DNA of 64,000 bases, taken from the NCBI RefSeq assembly GCF_029784155.1, contig NC_073691.1, positions 135,590,394-135,654,393 on the forward strand. Reading direction: 5' to 3'. The position numbers were made by a program, and so were the translations under genes. Below are positions 1 through 9,319 of this stretch, in pieces. This DNA comes from Uranotaenia lowii (Eukaryota > Arthropoda > Insecta > Diptera > Culicidae). The notes below the pieces were generated by a model that was not told the origin of the DNA, did no database searches, and saw only the letters and a program-made list of their open reading frames with translations. Positions within the stretch are counted from its first letter, which is position 1. Every line of letters begins with the position of its first letter.

Positions 1-1250
1 AAGCACACCGGGTCAGCTAGTAAATTTATAAATAAATTAGTTTATAAATTTTCAACCGAAGGTTTCATAGTTTAAAATTTCAAGCTGTAAATATTTTTTC
101 GGTTTTAATTGGAATATTGGATCCTGGAAACGACTGAAGATGGAAACTATATTTTCTTTATTAAAAATTTAGTTTCAAAGGTTTCCAAGGGAATTATGTT
201 TTCAGAAAAAAATTAGAACTAAATAATTAAATACAAACTTATAAATAATATTTTATAAACTTTAAATAGTTTGACTTTAAAATTCGATAAATTCATTTGA
301 AAATTAAAAAAACAAATAAAAAATAAAATTATTAGTTTTTTTTAACGTTTTATAACTTTTTTTTTCTCAATATACTCGTCTAACCCTTTTAAAAACTTAT
401 TAATAGATTTTAATTGATAACTGTGTTGTTGGATATGGATACAGAGTTTATAAGCTTTAAAATGTATCAGTAAAGGTGAAATCGATCATTGCTGAAATAG
501 AAAATCTACGTTTAAGAAAAATCTGATTCTAGATTTGTTTATTATTTATTTAATTCAATTAAGCAATTATATTTTAAAGATGATTAATCATGATTTAAAA
601 AGTTAAATTCTACAGTTTTGAAAAATTTGGAAAGATCTCACTGCAAGTATTTCTGACATTACTAAAATAAGGTTAGAAGAAAAATTGAATTCATTTAACA
701 ACATTTATTCAAACCTGCAAAATCATTAGTTTTTTGCTTTGAAAATATCTAAAACTCAATTTGATTAAAAACTTTAAAAGTGTTGTTGAGCATTTAGAAG
801 AACAAGAAACCCAGAATAAAACTGAGACTGAAATTCTTTTCTTGAAGAATATTTCATATCAGTACGGTGTTTTGTAAATAAAAATTTTTAGTAATAAAGT
901 AAAGGATACTAGGTTTAAAATTTTGTTTTGATAACATTGATGACCATCATGAGTTATGATATATGGCTTCCAACTTGTTAATATATAAAGTAAGTATTCG
1001 ATGAATCAATTTTGATGTTTAAATGGTTGGTTTCAAACTCTGAATTTGCTTTTTTACACTTTCTAATAAAAACCCATTCAAATGACGAGGTAGTGTTTTG
1101 AATGTTAAGTTTAGATTGGTTTCGTAAAATTAAATGAATCAAGATCTCAATAGTTAAGATAAATTTCCGCCGGAGGAGAGAAAAATTTCTAATTTTGTTA
1201 ACTTGTTAACACTTTTAAGATCAAGAAATTTCTTTTACTGCGATGAAAAT
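1..1250. other. AT-rich stretch, no gene seen
   Basis: Strongly AT-rich sequence with many stops in all frames. I see no tRNA, no transposon termini and no coding pattern. It is probably old decayed repeat or plain intergenic DNA. Confidence 0.5.
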
Positions 1251-1273
1251 TTTACTTGAAATAAATTCTAAAT

Positions 1274-1338
1274 GGGGGGGGGGGGGGTTAAACCTCTAAA
1301 CCCCCCCTCCCCTCGCCCCCCTCGCCCCCCTCCCCCCT
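1274..1338. repeat. Homopolymer G / C-rich low-complexity tract
   Basis: A run of about 14 G residues is followed at once by several runs of five to seven C residues. It is strikingly GC-rich within AT-rich surroundings. G-run and C-run could pair with each other. The exact length may be affected by sequencing error. Confidence 0.8.
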
Positions 1339-1356
1339 GTTCGCACGACCTTCCTT

Positions 1357-1860
1357 GACGCCATCATTAATCCAAGATGACGGCTTCCGCTTTTATTTCC
1401 AAAGCTGTAATTTACTGAAAATATCAGGAAACCATCACAATAAGGTTATTAGGTGAAAGTGATAAACGAGTAGAAGTGTTGAAATTGACTTAGAATCACA
1501 TAAAACCCCAATAATATTGGTATTGGGTGAAAGGGCGAAACGAGCATAAGTCCAATTTCGCTATCCGACGCCATAAATAAATCAAAGATGGCGACTTCTG
1601 CTGAACTTTAAAATGCTGTTAATCAGTGAAAATCGCATGAAACTCCCACAATTGGGGTATTGGGTGAAATAATCAAAGGAATAGAAGTAACATTTTTGTA
1701 TCAGACGCCATCTTGAAATCCATCATGGCGGCTTCCGTTGAACATTATAATAATTTTAATTACTGAAAATCAAATGAAAATTCCCACTATTGTGAATTTT
1801 AATATAATTTTTTGAAACATCGCTGGTGAACTAGCAACAAAACACAGACTTCCGACAATC
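1357..1860. repeat. Degenerate ~136-bp tandem repeat, left part
   Basis: The anchor GACGCCAT followed by a spaced AAGATGGCG recurs at 1357, 1567 and 1704. Between anchors a block with TATTGGGTGAAA and CGAGTAGAAG-like text recurs. The 1567-1704 spacing (137) matches the 3294-3427 spacing (about 134) on the far side of the mariner insertion, so both blocks belong to one array. The 1357-1567 interval is longer and contains an extra partial unit. The anchors are palindromic (CCATCTTG ... CAAGATGG). Confidence 0.65.
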
Positions 1861-1973
1861 TAGTACTTCACTTTTCCTTCTCGGAAGTCTTTCGGAAGTC
1901 GGAAGTCCGGACTTCCGAAGTAAAATTTAGTGCTGGCGCTATTATATATGAATATTGGGTGGAAGGAATAACT

Positions 1974-3272
1974 AAAGGGTGATACGGTCAAAATTTGGTC
2001 AAGGGAAAACGCGTGTAAATCGGTGAAATCGTTTATATAAAAAATCAAACAAATTTCTTTTTCAAGTTTAATTAGTATAAAATTAAGGAAAAATATTCAG
2101 TTAGGCTTCCACTTTTCCAAATCCGAATTGCCGGGCCTTACGCTTAACCCTTGCCATCAGATTTTGTACAGCCACCTTGTCCTCCTTCTTCGCCGCAGAA
2201 AGCCAGTTTGCCTTGAACTGCTGCTCGTCCTTAGCAGTTTTTTTTGGTCTTCTTTAGGTTCCGCTTGACAATAGCCCAGTATTTCTCAATTGAGCGGAGC
2301 TCTGGCGCGTTGGGAAGATTTTTGTCCTTGGAAACCACTTTGCACGTTGTTGGCGGCGTACCACTCCATGGCCTTTTTACCGTAATGGCAAGATGCCAAA
2401 TCCGGCCAAAACAGTACTGAACAACCGTGTTTCTTCAGGAAAGGCAGCAGACGTTTATCCAAACACTATTTCACGTAAATTTCTTGGTTGACAGTTCCGG
2501 AAGCTATGAAAATGCTGCTTTTCAAGCCACAGGTACAGATGGCTTGCCAAACCAGATATTTTTTCCTGAACTTTGACAGTTTCATGTGTTTGAAAATATC
2601 TGCTACATTTCCCCTTCCTTTTGCCGTATAAAACTCCAGTCTCGGAAGCTGCTTGTAGTCGGCTTTGACGTAGGTTTCGTCGTCCATTACCACGCAGTCA
2701 AACTTCGTCAGCATCGTCGTGTACAGCCTCCAGAATCGCGCTTTGGGCGTCGTATTTTGTTTATCATCGCGATTTGGAGTCACTACCTTCTTGTAAGTCG
2801 ATAGTCCGGCTCGTTTTTTGGCTCGATGCACGGTTGTAGACGATACACCCAGCTTATTTGCGGCATCTCGGATAGAGAGGTTAGGGTTTCGCTTGAAACT
2901 ATCGGCAACTCTCTTTGTCGTCTCAGCGGCTTCCGGTTTTCGATTTACCCCCGATCCAGACTTCCTGGCTGTCGACAAACGTTCCCCAAACACTTTAATA
3001 ACATTTGTAACGGTTGATTTGGCAACTTTTAGCGATTTTGTCTGCTTTGCATGCGAGTAGCTCGGATTTTCGCGATGCGCGAGAAAATTATGATACGCTG
3101 CTCTTCTTTCTTGGACGGCATTTTGACAACTGAAGAGTCCAAAATCAAAAAAGAAGCAACATTCTACACACACACACACCTTCAAAATGAGGGGTGTTCA
3201 GGTTTTTGAAATGCAAAATTGAAAAAAATACGTCAAGTTGATATCGACCAAATTTTGACCGTATCACCCTTT
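1974..3272 (-). mobile_element. Mariner-type DNA transposon, DD37E group, defective
   Basis: Terminal inverted repeats of about 27 bp begin AAAGGGTGATACGG at 1974 and are mirrored at 3246-3272. The element is about 1.3 kb and encodes one broken transposase on the - strand. It has landed inside a unit of the surrounding tandem repeat, whose text resumes on both sides. A TA lies at the left edge, but the right edge now reads TTCG, so the expected TA duplication is not intact. The interior has at least three coding lesions, so this copy cannot make its own transposase. Confidence 0.88.
2105..3121 (-). pseudogene. Broken DD37E mariner-type transposase
   Basis: Cut-and-paste transposase of the IS630-Tc1-mariner superfamily. 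The likely start is the ATG at 3121-3119 (MPSKKEEQR...), which is out of frame with the main 2466-3185 reading frame, so one frameshift lies near the N terminus. The main frame shows a helix-turn-helix DNA-binding region (SIRDAANKLGVSSTTVHRAK) and the first catalytic Asp in VVMDDETYVKAD. An in-frame stop follows EIYVK near 2466. The second Asp is in WPDLASCHYG, and the catalytic Glu is in IEKYW in another frame. Counting bases between them and allowing for one extra base gives 37 residues, hence DD37E. A further stop in the C-terminal part confirms decay. Confidence 0.85.
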
Positions 3273-3284
3273 CGAAGAAGTTGG

Positions 3285-3505
3285 CTACCTGAAGCCATCA
3301 TTAATCCAAGATGGCGGCTTTCGCTTCACTTCTCAAACTATAAAATACTGAGAATCTAATGAAACTTTTACAAAACGGGGTTTAAGGTGAAATGGCTAAA
3401 CGAGTGGATTTCGAATTTAGCTATCTGACGCCATCTTGAAATCCAAGATGGCGACCTTAGCTGAACTTTAAATGCTGTAAATGACAAAATGGCATGAAAA
3501 AGGAT
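3285..3505. repeat. Degenerate ~136-bp tandem repeat, right part
   Basis: Continuation of the array seen at 1357-1860. Anchors GCCAT...CAAGATGGCG occur at 3294 and 3427 with the same between-anchor text (TTTAAGGTGAAATGG, CGAGTGGATTTCG). The first bases after the mariner end continue a repeat unit, which shows the mariner inserted into it. Confidence 0.65.
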
Positions 3506-3565
3506 GTGTAGTAGAACCCTGCTTACTCGAGGTAGTTTGAGGAGAAACTACATCGAATTTGCCGC

Positions 3566-3637
3566 CGACCGTGGTCTAGCGGATAGCGTTCAAGTCTTCT
3601 AAGCAGAGGTTATGAGATCGAATCTCGGTCACGGAAT
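3566..3637 (+). ncRNA. tRNA-like segment (SINE head or tRNA pseudogene)
   Basis: GACCGTGGTCTAGCGGATAG holds a good A box (TGGTCTAGCGG), and GATCGAATC about 40 bases on matches a B box. The acceptor ends GACCGTG and TCACGG are only partly complementary. The middle CTTCTAA would give anticodon TCT (Arg). Imperfect stems and the setting in repeats argue for a tRNA-derived element rather than a working tRNA. Confidence 0.5.
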
Positions 3638-3645
3638 ATATAGTA

Positions 3646-4600
3646 GGGGAGAATGAGGATACTTGATCCGCTTTTCTTATTTTCATCATATTTTCTTTTC
3701 GACAATTTTTTTTTCTTTAGCATTTAATAACAGCGTTTAATTTCAAGTTTATACGCTCCCTCAAAAATTTAGAAAGATACATGGACTCATAGATGCACTA
3801 GAAGCATTTTCGTAAGACTACAAAAATTGTGATATTTTTTTAGTTACAGGAGACTTGATCCTTTACTAAAGAAGACTTGATCCTTAATTCAGGGTGCCCT
3901 GAACCTAGGCAAAAATGTAGTAAAATCCGGAGATAAATGATCCGTTCACTATTTTTTGCCATACAAGTTCCCATTTCACAGTTTGTAAGTATCAGACAAA
4001 GAGAACTCTAAGTCTACTACCCTTGATTCATTGCATATGTTAAGGCGCAATTTTCTAATTTGTAGATAAATACAGTATTTTAAGTCCTTTCAACAGTTAA
4101 TTACTGGATAAACATTAGTTATTGGATAGATATAAGTTATTTCATGATAACCAGCGATCAAGATCCATTTTGAAGAAAATATATATCTTTTAAGATTCTA
4201 GGGATCAATTATACCCATGAAATGTCATATATTTTGAAAAACTTCATCTTAAAAAAATTGAGAGTTTATTATTGCTATGAAAATATAGCATTATGAAGTT
4301 CATATTATATTCTAACGATTGACATATTGGAATAAATTTTTTTATCAAAATATTCTCATGTGAGAAACATTTTAAAGTGATAAAAAAGATCTTCAAATAA
4401 CATTTTGTAAAATTTTGGAAACAAAGTTAAATAACTCGAAAAATAAAATTTTAAAATTTTGTTTAGTTTACAGCATTGCTGTATTGTTTTAATTGGCACA
4501 TTTTTCTAGAACATTTGATATTTGTAAGACATTCCTGTTTCGAAATAAAACGAAGGGATCAAGTAAATATCCCCAGGGATCAAGTATCCTCATTCTCCCC
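3646..4600. mobile_element. ~955-bp TIR element, GGGGAGAATGAGG family
   Basis: Starts GGGGAGAATGAGGATACTTG and ends with the exact inverse, to 4600. TIRs are about 24 bp. It is AT-rich with no coding capacity. A second copy (13005-17416, split by a LINE) and an inverted fragment (8640-8927) share internal text, for example TTTGAAGAAAATATA and CTAGAACATTTGAT. Non-autonomous; flanks are TA on the left and TT on the right. Confidence 0.8.
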
Positions 4601-5166
4601 TTCTCTTTCTGTGGGCTGGTGATTTTCGATTAGATTTAAAAATGACCAGAGACGTCAATTTAATGGCTTAACAGTATATCGCGACGATAAAACACACTTC
4701 TACATGGATTTTGGATATGAATGGTGGCTCAGATAACGTGGAAACTCGGATAACCGGAGTTGAGGAGGGTTCCACTGTATCTATATGCATATTTCGTGCT
4801 AATTAAGGTGGCACCGAGATATTGCAATTTTATCGAATACTGCTTAATAATGTCTTAGAGGTTATGTCACTTACCTATTAAAAAAGTATTCGGAGAGTTC
4901 AAACAATAAAAAAATAAGTTCGTGAGTTTTTATTTATTTTATCCAGTACTAGAGCGGTATCGCAAAAAGTTAACGTTCATCGGCCCGGTAGGGAAAGAGG
5001 GATTCTTAAACAAGTCTCATGGTTCTTTCTTCAAACTTAACAACGTTAAAGAAAACACCTTATAAAAGGATTATTTATGTTGAAAGGAAACTTCAACACT
5101 AAAATTTTAGTCAGATTCCGTTGAAGTCAGAAAGACACCCCCAGTTGCAAAAAGCCAAGGCCAAGT

Positions 5167-5445
5167 TCAGTTCCCGATCCCCAACTTTTCGACAAGCAAT
5201 AGCGCCAACATAAACAGAAGTGGCAAATGTCTCCAATCGGCAACGGTGCTAGTAAAGACATTAAAAACAAGATCGACGACGGTGTGTCCGGCCATGCATA
5301 ACAACTGTGCCCGTAAATCAACCAAACCACTAACTTTGGCCGCGAATTGCGGTGAATAGACGAAGGGTAGCGAAAATTGGACCTTTTCAGCTGATGGGGT
5401 ACTTTCTTCCTGCTGCAGGGTTTTGGGACTCAACAAGTGGCCCAA
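5167..5445 (-). CDS. Uncertain ORF upstream of the Osiris gene
   Basis: A 92-codon open frame with unusually balanced base composition, divergent from the Osiris gene. It has a hydrophobic C-terminal half (LLFMLALLLVEKLGIGN) that could be a membrane segment. I do not recognise it, and it is not clearly an Osiris protein. It could be a small gene, the last exon of a gene, or chance. An ATG in a Kozak-like context at about 5482 lies in a different frame that soon stops, which weakens the case. Confidence 0.2.
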   Translation of the reverse strand: MGHLLSPKTLQQEESTPSAEKVQFSLPFVYSPQFAAKVSGLVDLRAQLLCMAGHTVVDLVFNVFTSTVADWRHLPLLFMLALLLVEKLGIGN

Positions 5446-5508
5446 TGCAATCGATCTTTTCTTTTTTCGGGAAAATTACCATGGTTGCATTAGAAACAGT
5501 TGAGGCTG

Positions 5509-5516
5509 TATAAAAG
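5509..5516 (+). promoter_or_regulatory. TATA box of the Osiris gene
   Basis: TATAAAAG lies 109 bases before the start codon. Initiator-like TCAAT and CAGTT sequences follow at about 5535-5545, 28-34 bases downstream, so transcription probably starts there with a 5' leader of about 85 nt. Confidence 0.7.
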
Positions 5517-5625
5517 AAGGTAGCCTTCGATCGATCAATGGCAGTTCAAGTCCGGAAGCATTATTCGTTGGGAGGTCCAGCAGTGACTTTTTTCAATTGA
5601 TATCTTGTTTTTGGTGTAGACAATC

Positions 5626-6079
5626 ATGGCTAAATTCGTTCTTCTGGGCATTCTGTGCTGGGCGCTGACGGTGGTTTCCGTTCTTGGGGTAATTGGTGAA
5701 AAAAGTCGCAAAATATGCGAAAACAAGTATAGTGTGGCCTGTTTGAAAATGGAAATCGTGTCGTTCCTGGAGCGAGTTTCGGACCAGAACGAGGTTGATC
5801 TTACCTCCGGAATCAGCGTGGTTCGGGACAGTGACGTGAATGTGACCAAAACGGCGGAAATAATTTCCGAGGTGTCCCGCATTTTTCCTACGGATCCCAA
5901 CAAACGGTTGGACGAGTTTTTGGTCATGAAGCTGAATGACTATCTCAGAACGCATTCGCTCCGGTTGAAACTGCTCGATGGGGAAGCGATGGAGAGGGCC
6001 AATGCCGTTTTTGAAGGGCGCAAAAAGTTGAAAAAAGGAGGAATGGCCACCATGCTTGCCGCAGCGATGATGATGAAAG
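5626..6079 (+). CDS. Osiris family protein, exon 1
   Basis: First coding exon of an Osiris (DUF1676) protein, an insect-specific secreted or membrane-trafficked family expressed in cuticle-forming epithelia. The start MAKFVLLGILCWALTVVSVLG is a good signal peptide (residues 1-21). Two cysteines at residues 31 and 39 form the family's two-Cys region. An alpha/beta DUF1676 body follows, ending in a basic stretch (RKKLKKGG) and MATMLAAAMMMK, the run-in to the hydrophobic segment. The exon ends with phase 1 at AAAG/GTAAT (donor 6080). Reading on past the donor gives an unrelated tail and a stop at 6106. Exon 2 lies 13.4 kb away, and the joined protein is 254 aa. The family is normally clustered, but no sister gene is visible here. 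Which Osiris number this is cannot be told. Confidence 0.92.
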
Positions 6080-6367
6080 GTAATAGACATGTAGAAGTGT
6101 TGTTATGATGAATTGTGCAGCGTTGTACGACGATTACCTCCTTTACAGGTTGTTCAATAAGTTTGAATGCAAATCAAACTCTAAATAATTTTAAATCATC
6201 AGAACAGAATGAAAAAAAAAACGTATGGAAAGGAAGTTTACGTTGGTCAATCATACCATTTGATTTTGAATTTTTTTTTTTACCTTAAACCATTGGGTAT
6301 AACAAGGTTCAGAGGTTTCCCGAGTCTATCGTACGCGACACGCTCCTACGTTATGGACATTTCGTCC

Positions 6368-6421
6368 CCATACATACATATAAACATAGATACATACTTG
6401 CATACATACATACACACATAA
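6368..6421. repeat. CATA-rich microsatellite
   Basis: Imperfect run of CATA/TACA units, including CATACATACATA near both ends. The short ORF over it (6209-6421) is a product of the repeat. Confidence 0.8.
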
Positions 6422-6486
6422 CGATTTTAAATGGAATCAAAAAAGGTGTCCTGCATTTGTATATTCTCGTCAACATATTAAATGTA

Positions 6487-8585
6487 TCGTCAATTGGAAC
6501 ATCATGCAACACTTTTCACCTTCAATGACTTTCAAAAACTTAATGTCCACGGAAATAATACAGCTTGTACATCAAAAGTTTTAAGGTTGATGTGTAACCA
6601 TGGGAAAGTTCCTATCCAAGGCTGTCAAGATTTATCGCGTAAATTTAAATGTCAAGGAAGTGCTAATGATTGAGTGTAGAGTGGAGCGGACCTGCCTTTG
6701 AACCCCGAAAGAAAACCTCGGACGCAGCCAACCAACATAAACACTGGCGATGTTGGTACGCGTCAACAGATGGCAGCACACGACAGGATTCTGAGCCCAG
6801 GGCTGGATAAAGCGGCAGAAAATGGATGCTGAGCTGCTGAGGGGAAACCGGAAGAAGGGATAGAGGGGCATGAGAGGTCAACGGTCGGGTACGGGAGCCA
6901 TGGACCTTTAACAATAGGGTCATTCTTCGTCGCAACTCGGAGCGAATACTACGGCAAGAAAAGCGCCAAAGTATCGTTTGTGCTAAAGGCCAAGTGTCTA
7001 TTTTAAAAAACCGTGGAAGATACGGTGAGTGAGTTAGCGAGAAAAAAAGCAATTGTGTGTGTGCAGAGGACTCCCAGGTAACCCAAGGCCCTGAATGCCA
7101 GCAAAGTACCCGACCTAACGCCATGCCGCCATTTTGTTCCCTCTATCCTAGGACCCCGTATTTTACCCTTTGAAAGTCCGGTAAGAGTACCCGAAGCAGT
7201 GTTCCTGAGCATCAAACCTGCCTTCCACCCGCGACGTGTCCGGAACCGTGATCGCCATCCAAGGGCGCCGCCAACTACCGTCATCACCAGTGGAAGTGTG
7301 AGGGCTGCTTACCTTTCAGCGAGACCGTCTGATACCGCAGGAGGCACCCTGTACTTCGGAGTCGTGAGGCAACGACAACGCGCTGCGAGCTACGGAGACG
7401 TTCGAACCCATCAGACCCGCATTGTAGGCTCAATACGCAGCGCGACGAGTTGCTGTATCTCCGGTTCAGTGCAAGAGGTGCGCGCAGGGCGAAAGGATCC
7501 GGAAGCAGACGACTGAGGTAGGAGAGGTATTTACTTCATCTGGGGAGGAGTATTGATCGGTCGACAAGTGCCAATAACACCATTTGAGGGGGAATAAAGT
7601 GGGCGAGCAAAGCTCGAAGTTTAGTTATTAGTGTTTCCTTTAGTTCTTTTATTCGAAAAGCCGACCCTGAGGCAAGAATTGGGGGAGTCTTAGCAGTGCT
7701 GGGTAGTGACTGCAACCGCTGGTTACAGATGGGACATCAAATTGATGTGGTCAGAAAAATTATTGATTTCTCCAAGTTTTTTTTTTAATTTAGGTACAAA
7801 AACATGCGTTTTTCACCCTACTAAGAAAAAGGGGTAAGTGACAACAAACTTTGTTTTTGATTAAAAATCAAATAACGTTCGCAAATTAATAGTTTTTGAT
7901 ATATTTGTGATGGCTTAAAGCTCTAAGAACCAATTGCAGTAATGTTTGGTTTTGTTCGAATTGAATTTTACATTGTTTCTGTCAAAAATGTTTTTGAAGA
8001 AAAGGCAAAAAGGTGCTGCATACATTCAGGGGTAAAAAAATACTACAAAAGTCCTACTAACTGAAATCATAAAAATAAATGTTTGGATGAATGAAGTTTT
8101 TTATAAAACAAACGAGTGATGCAAAACAATCTAATTCAAGCATATGGAAACAAGGTTTAAAAGGCGAATCTTTTATTTGCATTTTGATGCATTTTATCCC
8201 AGATTGGTAACTGAATGTTAAAATATTTATGAAAAAATTTGGTGTTTGTCCGAACAATATTTTCACACCAACAACGTTGGTATAGGATAATTAAAGCAAT
8301 ATAAAGTTTCAAGGTGATATCATTAAGCCAATCCGTCAAACTGAGTAAAGTTTTTTAAGGCATCGAAAAATGTAAAAATTTGTTTATCTATTGATCGATA
8401 TTTTTTAATTTTTTATGAGAGTCAAAAACTTTGAAAAACCATCCCACGATGTGAGAAACTATGTTATCAACATTTTGTTATCATTAAATGATAACTTTAT
8501 AACATTTAATTAAAATAAAAATTGAGTAAGTGTGGTATACAAAGTTGCATCTAGCTCTGCTGTTGCATGATGCCTCGTTTGACGG
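6487..8585 (-). mobile_element. TIR element of the CCGTCAAACGGGGC family, split by a solo LTR
   Basis: The right end is the inverse of CCGTCAAACGAGGCATC at 8585, with TA at 8586-8587. The left end reads TCGTCAATTGGAACATC at 6487 after TA at 6485-6486. The two outer pieces (6487-6592 and 7728-8585) match the reverse complement of the uninterrupted copy at 48893-49846 in order, for example the block around CATCAAAAGTTT and GATGGGACATCAAATTG. No transposase is encoded. Confidence 0.8.
6593..7727. mobile_element. Solo LTR, 1135 bp
   Basis: Begins TGTAACCA and ends TGGTTACA, flanked by a 4-bp direct repeat GATG (6589-6592 and 7728-7731). Base composition changes to GC-rich inside, and an AATAAA lies at 7591. 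Removing it and one GATG restores the continuity of the surrounding TIR element, as seen in the intact copy at 48893-49846. No internal region or second LTR remains, so it is a solo LTR left by LTR-LTR recombination. The 4-bp target duplication suits a Ty3/Gypsy element. The short ORFs across it are spurious. Confidence 0.85.
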
Positions 8586-8639
8586 TAATAAATTGAGGAA
8601 TTCATCCAAGAATGTTCAGTTTGGAGGGAGTAGACAAAC

Positions 8640-8927
8640 TTTTATAATTAACATTGTCTGATACTTACAAACCGTGAAATGAGAACTAATAAGGCAGACA
8701 ATATCCAACGAACCTTTTGAAAAATTAAAAGAAAAATATACCATTTTTTTTAATATCACAAAAGTGCTTCTGGTTCATCTACGATTTCATGAATCGTTCT
8801 TACTTTTGAAGCATATAAACTCGGAATTACATTCTGTTAGAAAATGCAAAACACCTCGAGTTGCTAAATTTTCTCTAAAGGTATGACGGAAATATGAAAA
8901 GGGGCTCAAGTATCTCCATTCTCCCAT
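8640..8927 (-). mobile_element. Fragment of the GGGGAGAATGAGG TIR family
   Basis: Reverse-strand fragment ending in CAAGTATCTCCATTCTCCC at 8908-8926, the inverse of the family's left end. It includes TGTCTGATACTTACAAACCG, the inverse of text near 3975 in the intact copy. The other end is missing. Confidence 0.7.
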
Positions 8928-9319
8928 AATCTATTCACTTTAATTAACCGGTGTATGAGTCGAATAAAAAGACTGTTAGGTACAACTGTTTTATCTATTT
9001 TGATTTGCCTGCTTTTATCGCTGTTAATGGATTTAAGCAGCCCTCATTTGAACAGATATTCCTTTTAAAAAGTCGATAATTGAATTTCAATAAAATTGCA
9101 ATTTATATGCATCTGGTAAACTTTCAAGTACTCCTATTACTCGAAGAGACACTCGACAGCCGGCCCTTGCGAGAAATCTTAAATATTTCAACAATGATTT
9201 TTTTTTTGACGCTCCCTGAAAGCCCAGAAATAAACTACCTACTTTTAGTGTGTCAATAAATCAATCCTTGCTTAATCTTGTTTCTCGGCTGCTTTTAACT
9301 AACCTTATAGCTTAGCATA

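Larger units (their letters stand above)
3511..4777. mobile_element. Pogo-like short TIR element, interrupted
   Basis: The left end reads AGAACCCTGCTTACTCGAG near 3513 and the right end GAGGAGGGTTCCACTGTA (to 4779). These are inverted relatives, and TA lies beside both. Related right ends occur at 40250-40330 and 50850-50930. Without the 955-bp element at 3646-4600 it would be roughly 310 bp. It is non-autonomous with no ORF. The superfamily call rests only on TIR style and TA flanks. Confidence 0.5.

Noticed and set aside
6663..7516. Several ~100-150-codon frames on both strands
   Set aside because: All lie within a solo LTR with clear ends and target duplication; GC-rich composition explains the lack of stops.
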